This document shows, piece after piece, positions 10,024 through 18,983 of a stretch of DNA of 64,000 nucleotides (the first letter of the stretch is position 1; each line of letters opens with the position of its first letter). The notes beneath the pieces are model-generated. The model worked only from the letters and a program-made list of their open reading frames with translations, ran no database searches and was not told the DNA's origin. A program made the position numbers and the translations under genes. The DNA is from Nitzschia putrida (taxonomy: Eukaryota > Bacillariophyta > Bacillariophyceae > Bacillariales > Bacillariaceae): positions 124,001 through 188,000 of the forward strand of contig BLYE01000028.1 in the NCBI GenBank assembly GCA_016586335.1, written 5' to 3'.

Positions 10024-12186
10024 ATGATTCGGTTGCAACGACTGGCATGGTGGAGTTTGATTGTAGGAGGCTTGGCTGTGGTCGCCTTGTTCAACATACA
10101 AACGTTGGCATTTTGTTTCTCTCCGATGCTTCTTCCTCCTACCGGTACAGGTACAGGTAGTAGTATTGGATGGAGGACGTGGAGGACGACAGCTGTACAG
10201 GTACGAGTACTTCCCTCCATCAGTAGGGTGCATCCTGGTCTTGGTCCTACAGCAGCTACTCGTACTCGTACTCGTACCGCAAGGTATTTGGCTTATATTC
10301 CACCTGAAGAATGTGAAGACATGAAAGAAAAGACGTATTCCACCATCAAAATGGGTCTCTCCAGGGATGCCAATGTTTCCTCGGCGCCTCCCAAACTCAC
10401 GCCTACCGTTGGAGATTTGGTGCGATATTTTGATTTGGATGGGGGTCAAAGCGACGGTGAAGAATTGGTGGGACGCATTGTCTTCCTGTCTAGAGTTCAG
10501 CCCAAAGAGGCGAAAGCAGCAGAAACACTGATGAACACAACCCTCCTCTCAGAAGAGGATCCATGCCGCAGCAGTGCCACCTGTTCCTTTCTCGCCGAGT
10601 TGGAACCTCTGGAAGATTTAGGTGATGGATATTTTGGAGAATACAGCCCAACACAGTGGAAAAAGGCATGGAGACTTCTCCGAAACAAACAAACGACACG
10701 TCTCGTTTCGGAGATTAGTCCACTCAAATATGTCTACGTGCGACCGGAACATGCCTACAAGGTAGCCCTCTCCCGGGAAAATGGTACACTCCTGGTCCGC
10801 CAAGAAAACTATGACTGGCACGATTGGAACGGCACTATACAAAAGGGAGGATCACACTACTCCACCAACATCGACACCAAGATTTGGGAGTTGGACTTGC
10901 AGGAGTATGAACAATTCAAGGACGAGTGGTTTCGACAAACCGAACTCCTTGGATTGGCGGGGACTCTGGTGGCAGGATCATTTGAAGGACTCCAAGTGGC
11001 AGCTGTGTTTGCGATTGGCGTGCTGGCTGGTTTGTTGTATCTCTATCTACTCGTATCCAAAATTGATGCGCTCGGTCACATGGTGGAATTGACCCGAGCA
11101 GCTGGTGTGCAAGAGCCAAACGACAGTTCATCCAACAATTCCACTTCGCTACAATTGCTTTCCAGTGAAAAGAAGTCTACCTCCAAGTATCATTTGCGGT
11201 TTTTTCTACCTGTCCTTGTATTGATGGGCATCGCATGGTACAACCACAGTGTGCAACTGTCCAATGTGGTGCCTCCTACGCCTCTTACCACCATCGACTC
11301 AACCGATACTGTGGTGACAGAGTCAACCACTTCACTTTGGAACAGCATTTCGCAAGAACAATTCATCGCTTCCATGTCTGGATTCCTGACGTATCGACTC
11401 CCTTTGTTTTGGAAACAATGGGAAGCAGTGTTGATGTCGGCCAATGACACCTCCCTTTCCGTGTCTCCCTCGAATCTACCTCGGTTTGGAAGTACCCAAG
11501 TAGCCATGCAACTGTTCAAGGCAATGACCACGGCCCAAGCAGATTTCTTAGAGAATGAGAAAGACAGTTCCAATCAAACGATACCCGCCATGGTAGTGAC
11601 CGGACCAGATATTGCGGGCCGCACACGGCTCCTCCAAAATGTGGTGAATCAACGTAAGGACGGTCGGTTCCGTCTCCTGCAATGGGCTCCACCAAAGGAA
11701 CCAATATCGGTGGTCTCTGTGGATGATCTACAATTTTTGGATGAATCTACTGGCAAAAAACTATCATTGACCAACGAAGATCTTCTGTCATCGACAACCA
11801 CAGCCACTTCGAACTCCAAGGTGGCCCCAGTGTTGGTGTTGGACGTTCCTGTGGACTCCGTAGAAGGAGTGTATTCCAAGCTCCAAGAGGACCCTAGGTT
11901 TGGAGTGGTGAACGTATGGGTGAGCCTACACGATCCCAACTTTTTAACACGCCGCATTGAGGAAGAACTGGATGCAGGACACATCCCAATTCCATTGGGT
12001 CAAACACGGCATGCTGTGTTAGCCCAATACCAAGAGAATGTAATGAGAGACATTCAGTTTGGAATGGATTCTGATATCTTTCATTCTGTTCTTATTGTTG
12101 ACGACGGAAGTGATAGTTGCAAGGCATTTGAATCAACGGCAGATTTTTTCTATCCCAAGCCTATTGCCGTGGACGGAATGCCCTGA
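10024..12186 (+). CDS. Probable plastid membrane protein with AtpI-like segment and guanylate-kinase-like C-terminus
   Basis: 720 residues from the ATG at 10024; the frame is open slightly further but without an upstream ATG. The N-terminus is a signal peptide ending NIQTLAFCFSP, resembling the plastid ASAFAP motif. It is followed by a low-complexity presequence with Thr-Arg repeats encoded by CTCGTA repeats. A folded region (about 110-320) precedes a membrane hairpin-like segment (about 325-350; GVLAGLLYLYLL followed by KIDALG) that resembles the ATP synthase protein I/CGL160 family. A second hydrophobic stretch lies near 400-415. The C-terminal third has a degenerate P-loop-like VVTGPDIAGRTRLLQ (about 528-542) and a layout reminiscent of guanylate kinase, but catalytic residues are not clear. 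If the AtpI link is right, a role in plastid ATP synthase assembly is possible; this is inference. Confidence 0.7.
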   Translation: MIRLQRLAWWSLIVGGLAVVALFNIQTLAFCFSPMLLPPTGTGTGSSIGWRTWRTTAVQVRVLPSISRVHPGLGPTAATRTRTRTARYLAYIPPEECEDMKEKTYSTIKMGLSRDANVSSAPPKLTPTVGDLVRYFDLDGGQSDGEELVGRIVFLSRVQPKEAKAAETLMNTTLLSEEDPCRSSATCSFLAELEPLEDLGDGYFGEYSPTQWKKAWRLLRNKQTTRLVSEISPLKYVYVRPEHAYKVALSRENGTLLVRQENYDWHDWNGTIQKGGSHYSTNIDTKIWELDLQEYEQFKDEWFRQTELLGLAGTLVAGSFEGLQVAAVFAIGVLAGLLYLYLLVSKIDALGHMVELTRAAGVQEPNDSSSNNSTSLQLLSSEKKSTSKYHLRFFLPVLVLMGIAWYNHSVQLSNVVPPTPLTTIDSTDTVVTESTTSLWNSISQEQFIASMSGFLTYRLPLFWKQWEAVLMSANDTSLSVSPSNLPRFGSTQVAMQLFKAMTTAQADFLENEKDSSNQTIPAMVVTGPDIAGRTRLLQNVVNQRKDGRFRLLQWAPPKEPISVVSVDDLQFLDESTGKKLSLTNEDLLSSTTTATSNSKVAPVLVLDVPVDSVEGVYSKLQEDPRFGVVNVWVSLHDPNFLTRRIEEELDAGHIPIPLGQTRHAVLAQYQENVMRDIQFGMDSDIFHSVLIVDDGSDSCKAFESTADFFYPKPIAVDGMP
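10257..10277. repeat. CTCGTA hexanucleotide repeat inside coding sequence
   Basis: About 3.5 copies of the hexamer TACTCG, encoding alternating Thr-Arg in the presequence of the AtpI-like protein. The same hexamer recurs at 21165-21191 and, degenerate, at 43321-43350. Confidence 0.8.
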
Positions 12187-13330
12187 AAGTGCACAACAGT
12201 CTGATTGCAGCGTGCGAGTACTGTCGTGCATTCCTTATTCTATTGGTCCAAGGCAATCAATGTACCAGACTCTGCACCCATCGAATCATCAATGTATCGA
12301 AGCCCACCCCAACCCGACAGCAAGACTGATGTACTACAAAGTTAGTACCTCTAGACTCTAGTAGTAGCACGAATTATCTCACACCAACAACACGAGTTCT
12401 GCACGGTAGTATTGATACTGTTAGTATTTTCAGACTTCTCGCAACAATAATATCATCGCTTTATTATCCCACCAAGGTAAACAGCAACCACCGACATCTT
12501 CCTTGGAATCGTATTCGTAAATGGTGGGACGATGATGATGATGGGTGGTGGAGGAGGAGGATGCTGTGTTGTTGTTGTTGGGTGCGATGAGTGACCTTGT
12601 TCGACAAGGATGATTTTCCATTGGCCAAATGCCGGCATCATCATGTCAACATTAATACAAAAGTGTACTGCAATGACCGACTCGCGTTGGGATGTTGTGA
12701 GAAAATAATCTGAGGTGGTGGTGGGAAGGTCAACTCCAACCACTCACTTGGCAAGCGAAAGAGGACACGGAGATATGTACACCTCGGAGTATCGGGGAAG
12801 CGAGCAGACACCGAATGCCGATCGGGATGGGAAGAGAGAGTCCACCGTCGCACAGAGAACGCAACTGGCATGTGTACATAGGAACGTTGACCGGAAACTT
12901 GTCCGCGACAAACGGATACTTAGCAGGACTGGGGGTTACTTAAGGTCTGCGATATTTGTGGCAAACACTCCCAATCCCATGCAGAATTCCGAGGAGGCTG
13001 TGTTCATCATCTTCTTCATACATCTGTTGTTGTATGTCAAGAATAGGTTCAGTTCGTGTTAAGGCTACAACAACCCTCCCACCAAAACCTTACAAGTTCG
13101 TTGCGTTTTTTGGTCCACGCAAATTGGATTTCGTTGCCTTCATTGCCTTTGCCCATGTCCCATTGTTAAGCTCAGACAACAACAAATTCAAACCTAAAGA
13201 GAGAGAAAAAGAAACGATCCCTACCGATTGACAACGTCATTTAGTAATCCTATTGCATCCTTTGCATTGATTCCTTTTTGTTGTAAAAGCTCTCTACAGG
13301 AGGTGTCATTACTTCATCTTCATCACCACC
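12187..13330. other. Intergenic region, no convincing gene
   Basis: 1.1 kb between two plus-strand genes. It contains short low-complexity open frames on the minus strand (His/Thr/Pro-rich) that I do not accept as genes. The last 100 bases before 13331 end in CACCACC directly before the ATG, a favourable start context. Confidence 0.55.
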
Positions 13331-16300
13331 ATGGGAGCAGAACAAAGTAGTCCCCGGAATGGCTCGAGACGGAATCGTCGTCGTTCCAAGGAGGGAATTC
13401 ATCCGTTCCGACCAAGACACACTGCTGACAGGAGTCACGAAAAGATGATCGTAGACAACATCAACATGAATGATGATGATGAGGAAGAAGTGGAAATTGT
13501 CTTGGATTCAGACAATGATAACGACAATGATAGCGACAATTATAGCGGCAATGACAACGAGACGGATGACATTGATGCACCGACCGTTGGGCACTCTGGA
13601 AAACTGGAGATTGGATCGAATGGACCCGCTGCTCATTTTCTCTTTTCGGATCCTTCCTTGGATTTGGATTTGCATTTACACTCTCCTTCCAGTCCTCGGC
13701 CTCCTGTCTTGACTCCCTCTTCGGATGACGAAGATGAGGATGAAGTAGACGCTGACCATGATGTCAGTGCTGTTCTTAATGTTGATCTTCATGCTGAACA
13801 AACAATACCTTCGCTCACTACTGAGAATCGCATCAAGTCTGAGCTGCACACTAACGCATCAATCGATGCTCAGAGTGTCTCTTCCTCGAGCATCCCACCA
13901 TCAGCAGAACCAGCCTTGCAATCACAAGACACATTGACATCTTCCTTATCTCTCGAATCTCCTCTACCACTTCCCAATGCTTCACATTCATTCTCTGCGT
14001 CCAATCCTTCTATTTCCACAACGACCTCCTCTGCCATGGACTCGTTCCTGCAATCGCATGGTTCAATCGTGGACGTCTATCAAACAGATCGTACCATTGT
14101 TCTCGATGATCATGGGCAGGATGTATCGGATCACGTATTCAATGATGCGCCCAAACGCCATCGTCTCTGCAAACGTTCCAATATCCAACTTCCATTCAGA
14201 GAATGCACACGAAAGGGCTGCAACTGTTCCCTCCATGCTCCTACCAAAGAGGTTATTACCAATCCCATTCCTTCCCGGCCGAGGTCGCCTCCCAAACATC
14301 GTCGCGATCGCAGTGACGATTTGGATGGGCTTTGGATCCCCATTCAAATTCCCATGGACGCAATGGAAGCCAATGAGGAGCAGTTTGATCCCCCCTCATC
14401 AGAGTCTGCAAGTAGAGTGCAATGGATGCCCAAGTCTCACAGTGAGCGAAACCTTGCCGTATCCTGTCTTGAGCATGTCCTGGAGGAGGAGGATTTGGAT
14501 GATAACATGAGTGCTCAAGGTTCCTGTGCTTCCGAGCCTATTTCTCACCAACGTCATGACACTATTGCGCCCTTGCATGTTTGGATGCATCCAGAGAACA
14601 CCGCGAGAACACCCCATCAGTCATTCGCTACGAGTACATCGGAGCTTGCAGAACCCAGCAGCAAGTCCCAGAAAGGATCTCAACCACGTCCACCTCTCTT
14701 GCCTGCGAAAAGTGTGAGTAGTCTAGGTGGAAATGGGGCCCCACGAAGTCGAGCGTATTCTGAAAGGCGGCTCCGTTGCGATGACTTGGTTTTGGATGCA
14801 GATGCATTGTTACTCGTGGGGACTGGAGCCAGCGAAGGGAGGAAAAATAGTGTTGACAATCATGCGTCAGCACGCTCGAGGGCATATCGCCGCCTTCGGT
14901 CAAGGTCGGAGGATGTCATTGACTCTCACGTCGATGCCCAGGGGCAACACACTATTGTCTTTGAACATGCGCAAAATCAACCAGACCAGCAACCTCAACC
15001 TAGCCGCAGTCGCACCTACAGTGACGTTCTCACGTCACCACCACCGCCCCCACCACCCTCGAATGATTCCACCCTAGGGGACGAGCCACTCTGCCTGTCC
15101 AAGTTCACATGTGAACAGCTAGCCGAGTATGAAGAACGTGCTTTCCCAAAGTCACCAACGTCCGTCATTCAAGTGCAAGAAACGTCTTCCTCTTCCTCCA
15201 CCTTGGTACCGGAGCCTATCATGGCTTCCAAGTCCACAGTTGAGGTAGAATACGAGACTGCACTGAAAGAGTATCGTCGTGTTGTGGAAACGTTGAAGCT
15301 TCAAGGGGCTGCCGCCGCATTCAACGTGGTGGAGGTGTACCACTCCATGGCCTGGCTTCACTTCCAACACTCGCGCTTCAATGCAGCATTATGTGTCATT
15401 GATCACGCGTTGGATAGACTATACCGGACGCAAGAGTCCTGTTTGACTCTTAATGATGCGCTACGAACGTTGTCTCAACCTCATCTGAAGGTACTCCTCG
15501 CACAACTCCTCATCACCAAAGCCCGGATCCTGCAAAGTCTCGCGAATGGTGCAACAAGCGGAGACACAATGAATTGTTCAGCCCAGTCGAAATCACTGGC
15601 CAAAACGGCGCTATCGCTAGTGGAACCCATCGTTCACGATATCCATTGTGTCCAGTTTTGGGGACAAGAACGTCACAACGCAATGTTGTTGGAGGTTGCC
15701 AAGGGATTGTTGATTTTGGGTCAATGTTATGCTTCGAATAACAGCAAACCTGAAGGTGCGATGGATTGCTATCAACAGGCACTCAGTATGTTCCGATACA
15801 TTGGTTCCTTCCCATCCAAGAGCCCCCCAGTGTATTCTGACATGTTTATTGCCGAAACAGTTTTTCATATTGGGAATCTGCATCAATCCCAAAATATGAT
15901 GGATCTGGCCAAGGACGCATATTGGGAAGCCCTCCGATTGTATCGAGGAATCCACCATTATCAAATGCAAATGGCTTGCCGGGGTCACCCTCTGAACGCG
16001 GCTGAATCACATGAATCTTCGTTGACATGTGTCCTTGACTTGGCATCTACATTGGCCAACCTTGGCTGGATTCATTTGATGGAGAACGAATTGGGACTGG
16101 CTCAGCAGTCTACTATGGAGGCCATGTGGCTTCTTCAACATTACAGGCAAAGTGGTGCCCAAGGATTCAATCAACTTCGACCCCTTCGAAACCTAGCTCT
16201 GGTAGAATACCAACTGGGGATGATTGCATGTCGCCGTGGACAATGGGATAGAGCGAATCAATGGTGGAAGACTACCTTGTTCCATCAGCGAGAACTCTAC

Positions 16301-16666
16301 CACGATGAAGGTCACGCTGACGTTGCAACAACAATGGAAGCCATTGGGAGTTGCAACCACATATTGGGTCGGTGGAAAACTGCACAGAAATATCTGGAGG
16401 GGGCAATGAACATTCATCGCCAACGCCGTGCTGATTTGGAGTTGAATCCGGAGGCTTGTTGGACAGCCTCAGCTCCTCCAATGGCCAGCGTCCACCTAGA
16501 CATTGCGCGAGTACAATCCAGACTCGCTGTTGTTGTCCTTCAAAGGGGCGATCAGGAGCGCGCGTCGAAATATGTGAACAAGGCATTCAAAGCGTATCAA
16601 AAGTATGATTTGCCTATTGATGAACTTGCATTTGAGTGCCGCCAACGGCTGTTGCAGACCCGGTAG
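13331..16666 (+). CDS. TPR-repeat protein with N-myristoylation signal
   Basis: 1111 residues in one exon. The N-terminus MGAEQSSP fits the MGxxxS myristoylation pattern, followed by a basic patch (RNRRRSKEG), so membrane anchoring is likely. Residues about 45-630 are acidic and Ser/Pro-rich and probably disordered. They hold three copies of a short motif: RSRAYSERRLR, RSRAYRRLRSRSED and SRSRTYSDVL. Residues about 640-1105 are a helical TPR array of the kinesin-light-chain style (EYRRVVETLKLQG, ALCVIDHALDRLY, AMDCYQQALSMFRYIG, AKDAYWEALRLYRGI, AQKYLEGAMNIHRQR, ASKYVNKAFKAYQKY). The likely role is a membrane-attached scaffold; partners are unknown. PUS10 follows 106 bp downstream on the same strand. 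Confidence 0.85.
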   Translation: MGAEQSSPRNGSRRNRRRSKEGIHPFRPRHTADRSHEKMIVDNINMNDDDEEEVEIVLDSDNDNDNDSDNYSGNDNETDDIDAPTVGHSGKLEIGSNGPAAHFLFSDPSLDLDLHLHSPSSPRPPVLTPSSDDEDEDEVDADHDVSAVLNVDLHAEQTIPSLTTENRIKSELHTNASIDAQSVSSSSIPPSAEPALQSQDTLTSSLSLESPLPLPNASHSFSASNPSISTTTSSAMDSFLQSHGSIVDVYQTDRTIVLDDHGQDVSDHVFNDAPKRHRLCKRSNIQLPFRECTRKGCNCSLHAPTKEVITNPIPSRPRSPPKHRRDRSDDLDGLWIPIQIPMDAMEANEEQFDPPSSESASRVQWMPKSHSERNLAVSCLEHVLEEEDLDDNMSAQGSCASEPISHQRHDTIAPLHVWMHPENTARTPHQSFATSTSELAEPSSKSQKGSQPRPPLLPAKSVSSLGGNGAPRSRAYSERRLRCDDLVLDADALLLVGTGASEGRKNSVDNHASARSRAYRRLRSRSEDVIDSHVDAQGQHTIVFEHAQNQPDQQPQPSRSRTYSDVLTSPPPPPPPSNDSTLGDEPLCLSKFTCEQLAEYEERAFPKSPTSVIQVQETSSSSSTLVPEPIMASKSTVEVEYETALKEYRRVVETLKLQGAAAAFNVVEVYHSMAWLHFQHSRFNAALCVIDHALDRLYRTQESCLTLNDALRTLSQPHLKVLLAQLLITKARILQSLANGATSGDTMNCSAQSKSLAKTALSLVEPIVHDIHCVQFWGQERHNAMLLEVAKGLLILGQCYASNNSKPEGAMDCYQQALSMFRYIGSFPSKSPPVYSDMFIAETVFHIGNLHQSQNMMDLAKDAYWEALRLYRGIHHYQMQMACRGHPLNAAESHESSLTCVLDLASTLANLGWIHLMENELGLAQQSTMEAMWLLQHYRQSGAQGFNQLRPLRNLALVEYQLGMIACRRGQWDRANQWWKTTLFHQRELYHDEGHADVATTMEAIGSCNHILGRWKTAQKYLEGAMNIHRQRRADLELNPEACWTASAPPMASVHLDIARVQSRLAVVVLQRGDQERASKYVNKAFKAYQKYDLPIDELAFECRQRLLQTR

Positions 16667-16772
16667 GAACTCTGGATCTGCAGCGGATGTTAATATGATT
16701 TAGACTTAGTTTCACCCTTCTCCTTTTTCGTCAATCCGTGGTACGTTGCACGATGTTATTATTATTTACTCC

Positions 16773-18437
16773 ATGGAGTCAGTCGGGACTAGTAGTCTGG
16801 TTAGTCGACCGAATTCCCAACCACCCAAAATTTTCACAACACCACCCATCTCTCAATTTCCACTAGACGAGACAACACCTATCGTTGCCATGACGAAAAA
16901 TGAACAGTTTGTTTGTTCTGAATGTGAAAGTTATTTATTAAACCACCAAGGTTCCTCTGGACCCAGTTCTGAAAGTACAAATAATCAAGAAAAGGATGGA
17001 AGCGCTCCAATTTGCGCCGTTTGCCTCGGTTTGTGGCAACCCAAATTTGCCAAATTGCAACTGGAGCGTGCATTGAAATCTTCCTGTGCGCCTTATGGTG
17101 GTGTTGAAACCAATCGATTTGCCACACTCCTCAATCATGCACCGACAATTTCTATTTGTGGGGATTTGATGATTCGCTACAATACTCTTGGCACAGAAAC
17201 CAAGTACAGCGAAAAGAAACCTTTTGTCACGTATTTACAAGATCTCAAATCCAGGTTGAACCAACTCATTCTGGATCTTATTCAAGAAAAGCAAAGCCAA
17301 ATACCTGATATCCCAGTGCTTTCCAACGATGAGCAACAAGGATATCTCTCCGTCCATTTGCTCTGTATTCCGCCCAAGGGAGCATCCCTGACGTTAGGAG
17401 ATGATCATGTCGCAGGAAAGAAGCGAAAACGTCAGAAACCCCGCCCATTCGTCACACAAGGAGGTGATCCTCGGCTGAATTTGGAAAGTCGGTTGCAAAC
17501 TGATGGCTATCAATGGATTGCCATGTCCGAGGCTACAGATCATCGATCTACTTCCTCCTTTCCACTGACCAACGACCAACAACGTGGAATGGAGTTCCAT
17601 GTTTGTGTTTTCCGTCGTCCCATCTTCGTATATGGCTATTATACCAAATGTAGACGTGATATTTCACAAACCCCCTTTATTGTGGATGGGAAACCCTTGG
17701 GACAATCCTCTGTGGAAGAGCAGATATGCGGGCCAATTATCGAAGCCCTGGGAGTATCCGAAAGGAATAATGTCCCCAACAGCAATGTCAAATATGGCAT
17801 GTGTAAATTCCATGCCTCTGGGAGGGAAGACATGGATGTTCGCATGTTAATCCGTCCAAAGTCAAACCTCAAAGGACGGCCTTTTTGTGTTCAAGTGATT
17901 GATGCACTCAGTCCATTTCGATCGGATACCGATCTCCAGAAAATTGTAGAAGCAGTTAATAGCGGCGATGGCGATTCCAGCGAGTCTTGGCATGGGTCAA
18001 ATGTCATGGGTGTTGGCATATCCCAGGACTTTCAGCTCGTCCAAAGTGACGCATTCTCGGGTTTGCAAGGGGATACTGAGACCAAGATCAAACACTACGG
18101 TTGTCATTGTTGGTCGGAGTCTGTCCTTCCAGATGACTGGACGTTACCTAAGGATTGGAAGTTCCCTCTCAAGATTCAACAAAAGACACCCTTGCGTGTA
18201 TTACATCGCCGAGCCAATTTGGTGCGGGAACGTCAAATCATAGCAGCCCACGCCGTGCGCCTTGACGACCACCATTTCCGTTTGGAACTCAGCACTCAAG
18301 CGGGAACATACGTCAAAGAGTTTGTGCATGGCGATCTACGAAGAACATCTCCCAGTTTGTCATCTTTTTTGGGAATCAAAGCCAATTTGCTCCTATTGGA
18401 TTGTGAAGGTATTGACACAGAGTCCATGGAAGATTGA
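16773..18437 (+). CDS. PUS10: tRNA pseudouridine synthase Pus10
   Basis: 554 residues from the ATG at 16773. Pus10 isomerises uridine to pseudouridine in the T-arm of tRNA (positions 54/55 in archaea and some eukaryotes). The catalytic aspartate lies in GREDMDVRML (about residue 355), followed by KGRPFCVQVIDA. The C-terminal catalytic core carries TPLRVLHRRANLVRERQI and the hallmark TQAGTYVKEFVHGDLRRT. The N-terminal domain has two CxxC pairs (CSEC and CAVC), matching the zinc/THUMP-like accessory region of the family. Length is close to human PUS10. An internal ATG at about 16890 (MTKNEQF) is an alternative start. No intron is seen. Confidence 0.93.
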   Translation: MESVGTSSLVSRPNSQPPKIFTTPPISQFPLDETTPIVAMTKNEQFVCSECESYLLNHQGSSGPSSESTNNQEKDGSAPICAVCLGLWQPKFAKLQLERALKSSCAPYGGVETNRFATLLNHAPTISICGDLMIRYNTLGTETKYSEKKPFVTYLQDLKSRLNQLILDLIQEKQSQIPDIPVLSNDEQQGYLSVHLLCIPPKGASLTLGDDHVAGKKRKRQKPRPFVTQGGDPRLNLESRLQTDGYQWIAMSEATDHRSTSSFPLTNDQQRGMEFHVCVFRRPIFVYGYYTKCRRDISQTPFIVDGKPLGQSSVEEQICGPIIEALGVSERNNVPNSNVKYGMCKFHASGREDMDVRMLIRPKSNLKGRPFCVQVIDALSPFRSDTDLQKIVEAVNSGDGDSSESWHGSNVMGVGISQDFQLVQSDAFSGLQGDTETKIKHYGCHCWSESVLPDDWTLPKDWKFPLKIQQKTPLRVLHRRANLVRERQIIAAHAVRLDDHHFRLELSTQAGTYVKEFVHGDLRRTSPSLSSFLGIKANLLLLDCEGIDTESMED

Positions 18438-18983
18438 TCGTAGGGATGGTAGTGTGGTGGATACGATACCTACGGTACGCATGACATACCATAATATTAT
18501 GCACTCAAAAAATCTGCTGTCAGAATGCGCAAACAGTGCTGTAGTAAAGTAAGATACCCATACGAAGCAACCACGTAACACCTGGCTCATAAAACAAACC
18601 AACAAAACTAGCGTATGCTGGCACGATCGAATCCAGCCTTGCTCCGTTTTCCCCTACCAACGTGTTGCCAAGAAACCATGGATAATATGTTTTTACTCGT
18701 CTATGTGTGTGTCATTGTGAAATCCCACGAAACGGAGGATCAGCTCAGCTGTTGGTGATTATACCACTTGATTCATGATGAGTGGTAGAATGAATTCTCA
18801 TATTTCCTCCTAATTGTGTAAAGAAACGATGATGAAAAACATCAATAGCAGCGGCAAGAAGACCAAACAGGTGCCAATGATGCGAAAGACAGAAAGGTGG
18901 TGCGAGGAACGATGCTACCCGTGTGAGTGTCCTCGGCCAGCACCTGATCAAGCCTTTGTCAAGAATAACTCCTTTGTGTGTTG
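18438..18983. other. Intergenic region between convergent genes
   Basis: About 550 bp between the PUS10 stop and the stop of the minus-strand Cys/His-domain gene. I see nothing beyond short frames. Confidence 0.55.

Noticed and set aside
12453..12743. Minus-strand frame rich in His, Thr and Pro
   Set aside because: Low-complexity translation of a GATGAT/GGTGGT-type tract without an ordered core.
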